Shown: in pieces, positions 8,807-18,714 of the stretch
How the letters are laid out: the number at the start of each line of letters is the position of its first letter
Numbering within the stretch: position 1 is the first letter of the stretch
Source of the DNA: Rhizobium herbae
Lineage (GTDB): Bacteria > Pseudomonadota > Alphaproteobacteria > Rhizobiales > Rhizobiaceae
Direction: 5' to 3'
Length of the DNA stretch: 64,000 nt
Assembly (NCBI RefSeq): GCF_019511375.1
Contig: NZ_JAEUAO010000004.1
Span: 124,001-188,000, forward strand
Program-made: the position numbers and the translations under genes
Notes under the pieces: generated by a model
Told to the model about the DNA's origin: nothing
Databases searched by the model: none
The model's input: only the letters and a program-made list of their open reading frames with translations

Positions 8807-11718
8807 CAGCTGCCCTCCTTCGCAGCCGCTCTCGCAGCCCTGATGAGGTGAGCGCGGGGTGCACGTACCGACTGGTGGGCGAGCGCGATCAGGATCAGCA
8901 CGGTAGCGCCGAGCACCAGCGAGAAGACGCCGAGATCAAACAGGATTGCGGTCGCCAGCGGGATCTTGCCGATGATCGGCAGTGACGCGTACTGGGCATG
9001 CGACGTGAGGAACGGATAGCCGAACAGCCACGAGCCGAGCCCGGTTGCGGCGGCAATGACGAGGCCGATCGCCATCCAGCGCAGCGGGTGGATGCGCAGC
9101 CGCTCCTCGACCCAGCGCGTGCCGCCGGCCATATATTGCAGGATGAAGCCGATCGACATGGCGATGCCGGCCGCAAAACCACCGCCTGGAAGGTCGTGGC
9201 CGCGGAAGAACAGGAAGGCTGAAAGCATGCCGATGACGGGAAACATCCAGCGCATGATCACCGAAGGAACAAGCAGGTATTCGGCGATGCTGTCGCCCGT
9301 CTTGCGGTGCGGATGCTCGTCGTCGAAGGCGTTCTGCATGCGCTGCTGTTCAGGCGTTTCAAGGCTTTCGGTCGCCGGGCGGAAGCGCAAGAGCAGCGCG
9401 AACACCGTCAGAGCCACGATGCAGAGCACGGCGATCTCGCCCAGCGTGTCGAAGCCGCGGAAATCGACGAGGATGACGTTGACGACATTGGTGCCGCCGC
9501 CTTCGCTATAAGCGCGCTCGAGGAAATAGCTCGAAATCGTCTCGGGCATCTCGCGGCTCATCATCGTGTAGGAGATGATCATCATGCCGAGGCCGGCAAA
9601 CAGGGCGAAAGCCAGATCGCGCAGACGGCGCATGCGGGTGGAAAACGTCATGATCTCCGGATCGTTTGGGTCTTCGATGCGCTTCGGCAGCCAGCGCAGG
9701 CCGAGCAGGATCAGCACCGTGGTGACGATCTCGACAAGCAGTTGCGTAACCGCGAGATCTGGCGCCGAAAGCCAGACGAAGGTAATGCAGGTCACAAGAC
9801 CCGCGCCGCCAAGCAGGACCAGAGCCGCCAGCCGGTGGAATTTCGCCTGATAGGCGGCGCCGACGGCGCAGATCATGCCGATCAGCCAGATCAACGCAAA
9901 GGCCGGATCGACGCTGCGCAGAAAGATCGCCGCCGGCTTGAACCCTTGTGTCAGCAGCGTCACCGCGCCAGCGAGCAAGGCGACGGCAACGAGGATGCGC
10001 ATCTGGGGCTGCAGGCGGCGCGTGCCGGCCCGCATCTCGATCGACCGCGCCCATTTCCACGACAGGGTGACGAGCACGCGCTCGAAGATGCGCTGGCCCT
10101 CGAGGCGACGGAAGAACGGCGGCCCCTCGACGCTGGTGGCGAGGTAGGGCTTCATGATCAGGAACAGGCCGACACCGCCGACAAGCGCGATCACGCTCAT
10201 GAACAGCGGCAGGTTCCAGCCATGCCAGACCGCAAGGCTGTAGACGGGTGTTGCATCGCCGAGCACCGATTTGACGGCCGTATGCAGGAAAGGGCCGATG
10301 GTCCAGGAGGGGACGATGCCGACGACCAGGCAGGCGAACACCAGGAATTCGATCGGCGCGCGCATCCAGTGCGGCGGCTCGTGCGGCATTTTCGGCAGGT
10401 CGTGCGGTTGCGGGCCGAAAAAGACGCTGTGGATGAAGCGCAGCGAGTAGGTCACGGCAAACATGCTCGCCAGCGTTGCCACATAGGGCGTCACCGTATC
10501 GAGGATGTTGTATTTGTGCGTCTCGATCGCCTCGGCGAAGAACATTTCCTTCGACAGGAAGCCATTGAGCAACGGCACGCCGGCCATCGCGGCGCTGGCG
10601 ACCATGGCGAGCGTTGCCGTAAACGGCATGTGTCGAAAGAGGCCGCTCAGCCGCCGCATGTCGCGGGTGCCGGTTTCATGGTCGATGATCCCCGCCGCCA
10701 TGAACAGGGAGGCCTTGAAGGTCGCATGGTTCATCGTGTGGAAGATCGCGGCGACCGCAGCCAGCGGGCTGCCGAGGCTGAGCAGCACGGTGATCAGGCC
10801 GAGATGGCTGATCGTCGAATAGGCGAGCAGTCCCTTCATGTCCTGCTGGAAAATCGCGAAATAGGCGCCAAGCAGCAGCGTGCTCAGCCCCGCCAGGCCG
10901 ACGATCCAGAACCAGGCGTCGGTGCCCGCCAGGACCGGCCAGAGCCGGGTGAGCAGGAAGACACCCGCTTTGACGAGCGTCGCCGAGTGCAGATAGGCCG
11001 AGACCGGCGTTGGCGCAGCCATGGCATGCGGCAGCCAGAAATGGAACGGGAACTGCGCGCTCTTGGTCAGCGCGCCGAGAAGAATGAGGACCAGCACGGT
11101 CGTGTAGAGCGGATCGTTGCGGATCGCGTCGCCCGAGGAGAGGACGATATCGAGATCGTAACTGCCGACGATATGGCCGATCAGCATCAGTCCCACGAAC
11201 ATGCACAGGCCGCCGGTGCCGGTGATCGTCAGTGCCATGCGGGCGCCTTCGCGGGCATGCGCATTGTGGTGCCAGTAGCCGATCAGCAGGAAGGAGACGA
11301 TGCTCGTCAGTTCCCAGAAGATCGCCAGAAGAATGAGATTTCCCGAAAGGACGACGCCGAGCATCGCGCCCATGAAGGCGAGGAACAGCGAAAAGAAACG
11401 CGGCACTGGATCGCTGGCCGACATATAGTAGCGGGCGTAGACGACGACGAGCAAGCCGATCGCCGTCACCAGGCTCGCAAACATCCAGGCAAAGCCATCC
11501 ATGCGCAGGGTGAAATTCAGCCCGAGTTCAGGAAGCCAATGCACATCGTGGCGAAGGACCCTGCCGGAGGCGATGACGGGATAGAGACCGGCCGCTGTCG
11601 CAAGACAAAAGAGGGCGACACCTCCGGAAAGCCAGGCGGCGGGCGTCGCCTTGTCGGTCGGAATGCAGATTGCAGCGAGGCTTCCCGCGAAAGGCGCGAG
11701 GATCAGGACCAGGAGCAA
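8806..11718 (-). CDS. phaAB: Antiporter subunit A/B fusion (PhaAB/MrpAB)
   Basis: A protein of about 970 residues, the largest antiporter subunit. The NuoL-like part occupies about residues 1-500, with FWELTSIVSFLLIGY and APTPVSAYLHSATLVKAG. A MrpA C-terminal domain follows, and a fused MrpB-like domain (FRGHDLPGGGFAAGI) lies near residue 860. No separate phaB is present. The start is uncertain: the frame has no ATG or GTG, the given start is TTG at 11718, and the upstream stop lies at 11749-11751. A good AAGGAAA at 11744-11750 lies 7 bases before an in-frame ATA (11734-11736) that would add IEIAET. Confidence 0.9.
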   Translation of the reverse strand: MLLVLILAPFAGSLAAICIPTDKATPAAWLSGGVALFCLATAAGLYPVIASGRVLRHDVHWLPELGLNFTLRMDGFAWMFASLVTAIGLLVVVYARYYMSASDPVPRFFSLFLAFMGAMLGVVLSGNLILLAIFWELTSIVSFLLIGYWHHNAHAREGARMALTITGTGGLCMFVGLMLIGHIVGSYDLDIVLSSGDAIRNDPLYTTVLVLILLGALTKSAQFPFHFWLPHAMAAPTPVSAYLHSATLVKAGVFLLTRLWPVLAGTDAWFWIVGLAGLSTLLLGAYFAIFQQDMKGLLAYSTISHLGLITVLLSLGSPLAAVAAIFHTMNHATFKASLFMAAGIIDHETGTRDMRRLSGLFRHMPFTATLAMVASAAMAGVPLLNGFLSKEMFFAEAIETHKYNILDTVTPYVATLASMFAVTYSLRFIHSVFFGPQPHDLPKMPHEPPHWMRAPIEFLVFACLVVGIVPSWTIGPFLHTAVKSVLGDATPVYSLAVWHGWNLPLFMSVIALVGGVGLFLIMKPYLATSVEGPPFFRRLEGQRIFERVLVTLSWKWARSIEMRAGTRRLQPQMRILVAVALLAGAVTLLTQGFKPAAIFLRSVDPAFALIWLIGMICAVGAAYQAKFHRLAALVLLGGAGLVTCITFVWLSAPDLAVTQLLVEIVTTVLILLGLRWLPKRIEDPNDPEIMTFSTRMRRLRDLAFALFAGLGMMIISYTMMSREMPETISSYFLERAYSEGGGTNVVNVILVDFRGFDTLGEIAVLCIVALTVFALLLRFRPATESLETPEQQRMQNAFDDEHPHRKTGDSIAEYLLVPSVIMRWMFPVIGMLSAFLFFRGHDLPGGGFAAGIAMSIGFILQYMAGGTRWVEERLRIHPLRWMAIGLVIAAATGLGSWLFGYPFLTSHAQYASLPIIGKIPLATAILFDLGVFSLVLGATVLILIALAHQSVRAPRAHLIRAARAAAKEGS

Positions 11719-12147
11719 TGTTTCCGCGATCTCTATGGGCCCGTTTCCTTAAAGTTTTCGACCGGGAAGACCGCAAGGGGTCTGCGAATGCCCTGGCATC
11801 TGCGCGCGAGGATCGCGCCCGAAGCGCGCCGCGAAACGGCGCAAGGGCATTGTATTTTTATGTCTGCTTTCCACCCCGATGCCAACCCGCCGCCATGATA
11901 AAAAATGACGGCTGCGGCAATTCGTTGCCGCCGGAAGGGCTGCATCGGCCGCGGCCGTTTTCACCTGCGGCTGCGCCTCGATCGGAGCATGCCGGGAAAT
12001 GGTCAGGCGGTGGTTTTGTAACGAAACGTAATCTTCAAGCCGGCAGAAATATTTCGAGACGGAAATCGGCCGTGTGGCCCGACTCGCAGCCTTTGCTACG
12101 GCCGTTCGTGTCTTTAAAGAACGATGAGGAACAGTGTCATCGGTATT
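11719..12147. other. Intergenic region upstream of phaAB
   Basis: About 430 bases lie between the start of the antiporter operon and the terminator of the outer membrane channel gene. The pha promoter must lie here, but no convincing promoter hexamer pair was seen. No ORF in this stretch has credible protein character. A purine-rich AAGGAAA on the minus strand at 11744-11750 is the likely ribosome-binding site for phaAB. Confidence 0.5.
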
Positions 12148-12182
12148 GCAAACGAAAACGCGGCCGATCGAAATCAGCCGCG
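12148..12182 (-). terminator. Rho-independent terminator with UUCG loop after the outer membrane channel gene
   Basis: On the minus strand a 10-bp stem (12173-12182 with 12159-12168, one G-U pair) closes a UUCG tetraloop and is followed by TTTTCGTTT. It lies 26 bases beyond the stop of the 12208-13641 gene. The G-U pair is a pair only in minus-strand RNA, which supports the assigned direction. Confidence 0.85.
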
Positions 12183-12207
12183 CCCGTCATCGTCATGTCT
12201 GCACCGT

Positions 12208-13641
12208 TCAGTAGGCTGCGGCCGATTTGACCTCGCTGGGCTTAGCCTGCGGCGGTTCGATGGCTGAACCGCCGCCGATGGCGACGTTCAGGGAAACGTA
12301 GCTGTTGGCCAGGTTGCGGATACTGGCCGCGAGCGAGACACGGGACGCGGCGAGCGAGCGTTCTGCATCCAGCACGTCGAGCAGCGACGTTGCGCCTCCC
12401 TTGTAGCTCTCACGCGCCAGCCCGAGTGCTCGTTCGGAGGAGTCGACGACCTTGCGCAGTGCTGCAACGGTCTCGTAGTTGTTGCGCAGACTGACCAGCG
12501 CGTTCTCGACTTCCTCGACACCGTTCAGCACGACCTGCTTCCAGGCGAGATACTGCTGTTGAGCACTGGACTTGGCGATGTCGACATTGGCCCTCAGACG
12601 GCCGCCATTGAAGATTGGCAGGTTGAGGCTCGGGCCGAAGGACCAATTGGAGAGACCGCCGGTGGCAGTGGATGCGATGATGCGGGAGGCGTCGATGGTG
12701 CCGCTCAGCGTCAGGCTCGGATAGAGCTGGGCTTCGGCGACGCCGATCGATGCAGTGGCGGCTGCGAGCTGGCGCTCTGCCCTGCGAATGTCGGGACGAT
12801 TGCGGATCAGGTCGGCAGGGATGCCGATCTTGGTGTTGTAGCGCGGCCAGGGTTGCGCCGCCCCCTTGCGCAGCTCGGCGGTCACCGATGTCGCCGGCAG
12901 ACCGAGCAGCGTGGCGATATGGTTTGCTGCCTGATTGAACCCCGTCTGATAGCCAGGCAGTTCGGCGAGCGTCGTATTGACGAGGCCTTCGGCCTGAACA
13001 ACGTCGAGGCTTGACGCGGCACCCGCCGCCTTGATGTCCTCGGTCAGCTTCAGGGTCTCGCGCCGCGAGGCGAGGCTCTGCTGCTGCAATGCGTACGCTT
13101 CCTGGTTATACCGAGCCTCGATGTAGGTGGTGGCCAGGTCGGACAGGTAGGCAAGACGGGCGACGTTGACGTCATCGTAGGCGGCGTCGAGCGAAGCAGT
13201 CGCCGATTCCCTGGCGCGGCGATACTGGCCGAACAGGTCAAGCAGCCACGACGCGTCGCCGCCGGCCGAAAGCGTTTTGGTTTCCGTATGGCCGCCCCCA
13301 ATGAACGAGCCGTCCTGTCCTTCCGCAGTGGCCGATCCGCCAAGGTTGACTTGGGGCAGGCCACCGGCGCCGGCAACGATCACGTTGGCACGAGCCTCGA
13401 CAATGCGCTCGAGCGACTGCTGGACATCAAGGTTTTCGCCCATGCCCCGAGCCACGAGACTGTTCAATTTCTTGTCGCGGAAGGCTTCCCACCAGGGGTT
13501 CAGGGTGACATCGGCCTGCTCCTGGCCGCCTTGCGAAAACTTTGCCGGCAGTGCTGCGTTTGGAGCCTGATAGTCGGGACCGACAACGCAGCCGGAAAGG
13601 AGAAGAAGGCTTAAGGGAAGGAGCACTTTTACTGTTTTCAT
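12208..13641 (-). CDS. NodT/TolC-family outer membrane efflux lipoprotein
   Basis: A 477-residue outer membrane factor. It has a lipoprotein signal with lipobox LLSG-C (cysteine 18), then CVVGPDYQAP, the typical OprM/NodT mature start. Two internally repeated OEP domains follow, with the LDLFGQYRRARESA, IRNRPDIRRAERQLAAA and LNLPIFNGGRL signatures. Such proteins form the trimeric exit duct for RND or MFS pumps. No inner membrane pump or adaptor gene is adjacent, so the partner must be encoded elsewhere; the HlyD/DHA2 pair at 29-32 kb is one possibility. GGGGA precedes the ATG. Confidence 0.92.
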   Translation of the reverse strand: MKTVKVLLPLSLLLLSGCVVGPDYQAPNAALPAKFSQGGQEQADVTLNPWWEAFRDKKLNSLVARGMGENLDVQQSLERIVEARANVIVAGAGGLPQVNLGGSATAEGQDGSFIGGGHTETKTLSAGGDASWLLDLFGQYRRARESATASLDAAYDDVNVARLAYLSDLATTYIEARYNQEAYALQQQSLASRRETLKLTEDIKAAGAASSLDVVQAEGLVNTTLAELPGYQTGFNQAANHIATLLGLPATSVTAELRKGAAQPWPRYNTKIGIPADLIRNRPDIRRAERQLAAATASIGVAEAQLYPSLTLSGTIDASRIIASTATGGLSNWSFGPSLNLPIFNGGRLRANVDIAKSSAQQQYLAWKQVVLNGVEEVENALVSLRNNYETVAALRKVVDSSERALGLARESYKGGATSLLDVLDAERSLAASRVSLAASIRNLANSYVSLNVAIGGGSAIEPPQAKPSEVKSAAAY

Positions 13642-14053
13642 CTAAATCCCCATCCGGCCGCCACGAGCCGGTAACAAACGATTCACTTTTCCCGTGTTTA
13701 ACATTTTCCGCGCCGCTGGCGAGGGGACAATTGCAAACATCGGGGGCAATCGGGCGATCCCCACGGTCGGGTGTTTCCCAAGTGCCACGGCTTGGTCGTT
13801 GCGCCGCTGATTTCAAGGGGTACGAAGAAAATTCCCCGGCAGGCGCTCTCAACCAGCGGTGTGGCCAGCGAGCCGCCCGAATCACCGAACACAGCGTGAC
13901 CCACAAAGGTTACTCATCTCTGAAAATTTCAGGGTGCGCTGTCGCGGCTCGAGGCCGACATTTCGCCACAGTGTGGCATGCAGCCTGCAGATGCGGCGAA
14001 TCGCCGGGTCAACGGCCGTGCTATGCGCGTATTCCCTGACGCAGCAGGACGAG
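13642..14053. other. Intergenic region, no gene seen
   Basis: This stretch of 412 bases separates two minus-strand genes. It holds the upstream region of the NodT-type gene and the 3' flank of the GGDEF-EAL gene. A 13-base symmetric element, CTGAAAATTTCAG, lies near 13920, but nothing links it to a regulator. No credible ORF, RNA or terminator was recognised. Confidence 0.4.
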
Positions 14054-16726
14054 TCAAGCCGCGAGCCACCGCCGCTCGCGCGCGAAATTGGCGAGATCGT
14101 TGGCGCTCATCGGCCGGGCCAACGCATAGCCCTGCAGGCCATGGCAGCCGAGCTCTTGGAGGATGCGGGCATGCTCCATCGTTTCCACCCCCTCGGCAAT
14201 GACCTCGATGCCGAGCGACGAGCCGATGTCGATGATGGAAGCGACGAGCTGGCGCTGCTTGGCGGAGGTGAGGATCGGCATGACCAGCTGCCGGTCGATC
14301 TTGAGGCGGCGCGGCGTCAGCTTCAACAGGCTGACGATCGAGGCATAGCCGGTGCCGAAATCGTCGACTTCGATATCGATGCCGAGGTTCTTGATCTGCT
14401 CGATATTGGACAGGACCGTCATGTCGCTCTCGTCGAAGGAAATCGATTCGAGCAATTCGAACGCGACTTTGCCCTTTGGAATAGTCAACTGGCTGAGACG
14501 GTCGACCAGCTTTTCGTCATGCAGCCGGTGGTAGGAGAGATTGACCGACACTTTCGGAATCTCAATGCCGATCGCTTCCCAGCGGCGTGACTGGAACAGC
14601 GCCTGTTCGAGGATCCGCTGGTCGATTTCGGCAAGGACGTTGATGTCTTCCGCCGTCTTGAGGAAGGCGTGCGGCGCAAGCAGTCCCTTGGTGGGATGAT
14701 CCCATCGCGCCAGTGCCTCGACACCGATGATATCCAGGCTGGCGGGACAGAATTGCGGTTGGAAATGGGCGATGAACTCGTTCTGCTCGAGCCCGCGCAG
14801 GATTTCGTCCGCTGTCTGCTTCGTCTTGACGACCGCCGTCTTCAGCGAATGGGTAAACACCTCGTGGCGGTTCCTGCCGCGGCGCTTTGCCTCGTAGAGC
14901 GCGATGTCGGCATTGATCAGAACCTGGGTCAGTGCCTCATCCCGTCTCGTCTGATGGGCGATGCCGATGCTGACGCCGATGCGGCAGTCCTGGTCCTTAT
15001 ATTTGACGGGCACGCTCATGGCGTCGATGATTTGCTGCGCCAGGGCGGTGTCATGGCCCTCGACACCGCCGTTAGGGGAGATGATGACGAACTCGTCACC
15101 ACCGATGCGGCCGACGAAATCGTCGGCGTCGGTGTTGTCCCGCAGGATTTGTGCCGCGTGCCGCAGGATTTCATCGCCGGCCGCATGGCCGAGCGTGTCG
15201 TTGATTTCCTTGAAGCGGTCGAGATCGATGTGGAAAATGCTGGCAAGCTCCCGCGTCGCGGCACTCGATCGTCGGTCAGCCAGAATTTCGTCGAGGTAGC
15301 GGCGGTTCGGCAGGGCCGTCAACGGATCGTGGAGGGCATTGAATTCCATGCGGTGCCGGGCTGCTTCCAGTTCGGCGCTGTGGGCCTCGGCCTGTCCTTT
15401 GGCGGCTTCGAGCCGCTCGTTGTTCTCGACGTCGGCGGTCACGTCCCAGTTGACGCCGACGATTTTTTTCCTTCCGCCGGCGCCGGTGTATATCGAACCG
15501 ACGGCGCGGATATGCCGTATCTCGTTGCCGGGCAGGCGAATGCGGAAGCGCGAAATATAGTTCGCGCCCCGGAGAAGGGCCTCGCTGAATTCCTCTTCGG
15601 CTCTGCGCAAGTCGTCCGGATGCAGCGCGTCGCGCCAGTCCTCGTAAACCTCGCGCACGCCCCCGCGCAGACCGTAGAGTTCCTTCATCCGGTTGTCCCA
15701 AAGGAGCTTGCCGGAGGAGATGTCGAGTTCCCAGATGCCGATCTGCGATGCGTCGAGCGCGATTTTCAGGCGGTGGGACAGCTCCTGCAACTGATCCTTG
15801 TTGTGTTCCAGGACACGGATGTTGCGTTGCCGTTCCCCCATCAGCCGGCCGGTGATGAACATCGGCACGACAATGAAGAGACCGCCGAGCATGACGAGGG
15901 TGCGGACCAGCCACGCGTTCGGCGGTGTGTCCACCCAGCCACCCTTCGGGACGGCGTTGATCACCCAGCAGCCGCCGGGCAGAAACACCGTGACTTCGAC
16001 CGGGTCGGCGCTTGTGACCGCGCTGTCGCCGTAAAACAACGCGCCCTTTTTCCCGAGGCCGTCGCGTCCCGAAATTGCGATGTCGAGTTGCAGCGTTTCT
16101 GAAGTGAGGCCACTGTCCCGATAGAGCCGCTCGACGTCGATGACCGCAGAGACGATGCCCCAGAAGCGGTTGGACGCGCCACCTGCCGAAAGAGCCACCG
16201 GAAAGCGGCCGATGAGGCCGGTGCCGCCTTGGACAAGTTCGAGCGGACCGGCCAGCACCATCTTGCCGGAATCGCGAACGCGCATCGCCGCGGCACGTTG
16301 TTTCTCGTTCTTGCGGTAGTTGAGCCCCAAGACCTTTTCGTTTCCCTTCATCGGATAGACGAGGGATACGATGAGATTGGGTGCTGCCACGATGTTGCGC
16401 AGCCGCGAGTGCTCGTTGAAAAGATTGCGCGCCAGATCCGCGAACCGCTTCTGGTTCATGCTCGGCTCGGTTGCGATCGTTGCGACAAGGCCCCGGACAA
16501 GCTGGATATCGCCGTTGATGTAGGCTTCAAGCCGTGAACGAATCGGGCCAAGCTGAGCAGCGACGGCGGCGCGGGACTTGGCGGCATGGACCGCGCGGTT
16601 TTGCTGCTCGGCAAAAATTCCCGCGGTCACCACGATGATGAGAGCAACATAAGTCGGCAGATAGTTCGGCTTGAAGAACCGACCTAACGTTGATGTTCTG
16701 AACACAATCGACCTTCTCGAAATCAC
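14054..16726 (-). CDS. Membrane CHASE-PAS-GGDEF-EAL cyclic-di-GMP enzyme
   Basis: An 890-residue inner membrane signalling protein. Helix 1 (about residues 21-41) and helix 2 (about 272-292) flank a periplasmic CHASE-like sensor domain. A PAS fold with its PAC segment follows at about 320-430. The diguanylate cyclase domain has an intact GGDEF at 542-546, and the phosphodiesterase domain has an intact VEALARW at about 669-675 plus DDFGTGYAS. Both catalytic signatures are kept, so it may make and degrade c-di-GMP. No RxxD inhibitory site stands at the usual distance before GGDEF. The ligand is unknown. It appears to be transcribed alone. Confidence 0.93.
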   Translation of the reverse strand: MISRRSIVFRTSTLGRFFKPNYLPTYVALIIVVTAGIFAEQQNRAVHAAKSRAAVAAQLGPIRSRLEAYINGDIQLVRGLVATIATEPSMNQKRFADLARNLFNEHSRLRNIVAAPNLIVSLVYPMKGNEKVLGLNYRKNEKQRAAAMRVRDSGKMVLAGPLELVQGGTGLIGRFPVALSAGGASNRFWGIVSAVIDVERLYRDSGLTSETLQLDIAISGRDGLGKKGALFYGDSAVTSADPVEVTVFLPGGCWVINAVPKGGWVDTPPNAWLVRTLVMLGGLFIVVPMFITGRLMGERQRNIRVLEHNKDQLQELSHRLKIALDASQIGIWELDISSGKLLWDNRMKELYGLRGGVREVYEDWRDALHPDDLRRAEEEFSEALLRGANYISRFRIRLPGNEIRHIRAVGSIYTGAGGRKKIVGVNWDVTADVENNERLEAAKGQAEAHSAELEAARHRMEFNALHDPLTALPNRRYLDEILADRRSSAATRELASIFHIDLDRFKEINDTLGHAAGDEILRHAAQILRDNTDADDFVGRIGGDEFVIISPNGGVEGHDTALAQQIIDAMSVPVKYKDQDCRIGVSIGIAHQTRRDEALTQVLINADIALYEAKRRGRNRHEVFTHSLKTAVVKTKQTADEILRGLEQNEFIAHFQPQFCPASLDIIGVEALARWDHPTKGLLAPHAFLKTAEDINVLAEIDQRILEQALFQSRRWEAIGIEIPKVSVNLSYHRLHDEKLVDRLSQLTIPKGKVAFELLESISFDESDMTVLSNIEQIKNLGIDIEVDDFGTGYASIVSLLKLTPRRLKIDRQLVMPILTSAKQRQLVASIIDIGSSLGIEVIAEGVETMEHARILQELGCHGLQGYALARPMSANDLANFARERRWLAA

Positions 16727-16827
16727 GTAAGCCCCAAGCCGTTCTTTTCATCACCAGCAGTCGGGCCGCATTGTCGCAAGGTCGTCTTAATAATATGTGC
16801 GCAAAGGCTGAATTTCGGACGGCGTAC

Positions 16828-17016
16828 TTACTTGGATTTCTTCTTCTCCGGCAGTTTCTTGCGATCCGTTTCCGCCAGCTCCTTGAGTTCCTTTTCAGAC
16901 ATGGATTTTTCCATGCTCTTGGAAGCACCCTTGAGCTCGGATTTCTTCATATCGCCGCGTTTGGCGGCAAGTGCTGCTCCGGCAGCCTTCTGCTGGGCTT
17001 GGGATTTGGCAGGCAT
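16828..17016 (-). CDS. Small basic DUF3008-type protein
   Basis: A 62-residue lysine-, alanine- and serine-rich protein with no membrane segment. MPAKSQAQQKAAGAALAAKRG followed by a short SMSEKELKELAET helix matches the DUF3008 family from memory; its function is unknown. The ATG at 17016 has AAAGGAG just upstream; the open frame begins 14 codons earlier, but that start has no ribosome-binding site. Such very small basic proteins are common in Rhizobiales and may bind nucleic acid, but nothing here proves it. Confidence 0.75.
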   Translation of the reverse strand: MPAKSQAQQKAAGAALAAKRGDMKKSELKGASKSMEKSMSEKELKELAETDRKKLPEKKKSK

Positions 17017-17061
17017 CGTCTTTCTCCTTTGGTCGGATACTGCCCGGTTAACCGTCACCCG

Positions 17062-18711
17062 CTAAATTGGTTCCCTGATTTCCACCATATCGGCTCCCGG
17101 CTGGCCGATCATGGCCAGCAGCGTTTCAAGCCGGTCGGCGTCGCGTGGCAACTTGTCCGTTCGAAGCCTGGAAATGCGGGGAAAACGCATGGCGACCCCG
17201 GACTTGTGACGGGTGGAAAAGTTGATGCCCTCGAAGGCGACCTCGACGACGAAGCCGTGGTCCGGCTCGGCGCGGATTGCCCGAACCGGCCCAAACCGTT
17301 CGACGGTATTGTTGCGAACATATCTGTCAAGGACCTCCAGTTCTGCGTCGGTAAAGCCGAAATAGGCCTTGCCGACCGGCACCAGCACGTCCTTGCCGTC
17401 GCTTTGCGTCCAGACGCCGAAGGTGAAATCCGAATAGTAGCTCGACCGCTTGCCGTGCCCGCGCTGGGCATACATCAGCACGGCATCGACATTGTACGGC
17501 TCGCGTTTCCACTTGAACCACGGCCCTTTCGACCGGCCGGCAGTATAGGGCGAATCCAGCCGTTTCAGCATGATCCCTTCGATGACGGGATCGGGCGGAT
17601 CGGCGCGCAGCCGATCGAGCTCCTCCCAGCTTGAGAAAGGCACGAGAGGCGACAGGTCGAAGCGCGAAGGGGCAGCCTTGTCGATGAGCGCGGAAAGTTC
17701 TGCCCGCCGCGTCAGGAAACTTTCCTGCCGGATATCGCGCCGGCCGCAGAACAACAGGTCGTAGCCACGGATGAAAGCCGGGTATTCCTCCAGCATCCTG
17801 CGGGTAACGGTCTTCCTGTTCAGTCGTTGCTGCAGGTCGGAAAAGGTTCGGGTGGCCCGATTGGTGCGCATCGTGCCGCCGACCAGCAGTTCGCCATCGA
17901 TGATGCCCTCGAAATCCGCTGCCTCGAGAATATCGGGAAAGGCACCGGAAATATCGTCGCCGCTGCGCGAATAGAGCCGGCGGGTGCCCGCCAGGTTGGC
18001 AAGCTGCACGCGAATGCCGTCCCATTTCCATTCCGCAGCGAATGCCTTCGGGTCGAGCGTCGCGAGATCGTTGTCTGCCACCGGCGTTGCCAGCATGACG
18101 GCATGGAAGACGGCCGGCATGTCCAGCTGCGGCTTGTCCGACTTGCCGTCGAGCCAGCGGAACAGTGCCGTGTAGGGCGGTGACAGGCCGTGCCACAGGG
18201 TCTCGATCTCGGTGATATCGACATTGCCCATGTCGGCGAGCGCCTGCTTGACGAGCCGTGCCGAAACGCCGATGCGCAAGCCGCCGGTGATCAGCTTGAG
18301 GAGGGCGAAGCGGCTCGACCCTTCGAGCTGGTCGAGCAGGCTGCGGACGAGGCCATGCACATTGGCGCGGCCGGCCATTTCAAGTTGGTGCATGACGGCG
18401 CCGAGCGAAAGGTCCTGCTGCGCCGTTTCCCCCCCGGCCTGTCTTTCCCAGACCAGCGAGATCGTCTCGGCAAGATCGCCGATATAGTCGTAGGAATAGC
18501 GGAACAGGACCTCGTCCAAACGCTCCAGCACCAGTTGCCTGAGCACGTTCGGCTTGACGGTCTTGAGCGTCAGCGTGCCGGCGATCGCCGCCAGCGCATA
18601 GCCGCGATCGGGATCGGGAGCGTTGCGAAAATAGTCCGCCATCAGCTTGATCTTGGCGTTGCGCTGCGGGGTGAGGACCAAGCGGTCGAGCAGTTCGGCG
18701 AAGGCGCGCAT
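17062..18711 (-). CDS. ATP-dependent DNA ligase of the ligase-exonuclease operon type
   Basis: A 549-residue eukaryotic-type ATP-dependent DNA ligase. An N-terminal DNA-binding domain (about 1-190) precedes the adenylation domain, with the nucleophilic lysine at about 229 in EWKWDGIRVQL. The OB-fold domain closes the protein (KWKREPYNVDAVLMYAQ, then VAFEGINFSTRHKSGVAMRFPR). It starts 3 bases after the stop of the exonuclease gene. Family knowledge places this pair in a DNA-end-processing operon, usually with an Lhr-type helicase and a PdeM-type phosphoesterase; neither is adjacent here. Confidence 0.93.
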   Translation of the reverse strand: MRAFAELLDRLVLTPQRNAKIKLMADYFRNAPDPDRGYALAAIAGTLTLKTVKPNVLRQLVLERLDEVLFRYSYDYIGDLAETISLVWERQAGGETAQQDLSLGAVMHQLEMAGRANVHGLVRSLLDQLEGSSRFALLKLITGGLRIGVSARLVKQALADMGNVDITEIETLWHGLSPPYTALFRWLDGKSDKPQLDMPAVFHAVMLATPVADNDLATLDPKAFAAEWKWDGIRVQLANLAGTRRLYSRSGDDISGAFPDILEAADFEGIIDGELLVGGTMRTNRATRTFSDLQQRLNRKTVTRRMLEEYPAFIRGYDLLFCGRRDIRQESFLTRRAELSALIDKAAPSRFDLSPLVPFSSWEELDRLRADPPDPVIEGIMLKRLDSPYTAGRSKGPWFKWKREPYNVDAVLMYAQRGHGKRSSYYSDFTFGVWTQSDGKDVLVPVGKAYFGFTDAELEVLDRYVRNNTVERFGPVRAIRAEPDHGFVVEVAFEGINFSTRHKSGVAMRFPRISRLRTDKLPRDADRLETLLAMIGQPGADMVEIREPI

Positions 18712-18714
18712 CGG

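Noticed and set aside
9307..11898. Plus-strand ORF of 863 codons opposite phaAB
   Set aside because: Gln/Arg/Asp-rich low-complexity translation, antisense to a clearly conserved membrane protein; a high-GC codon-bias shadow.
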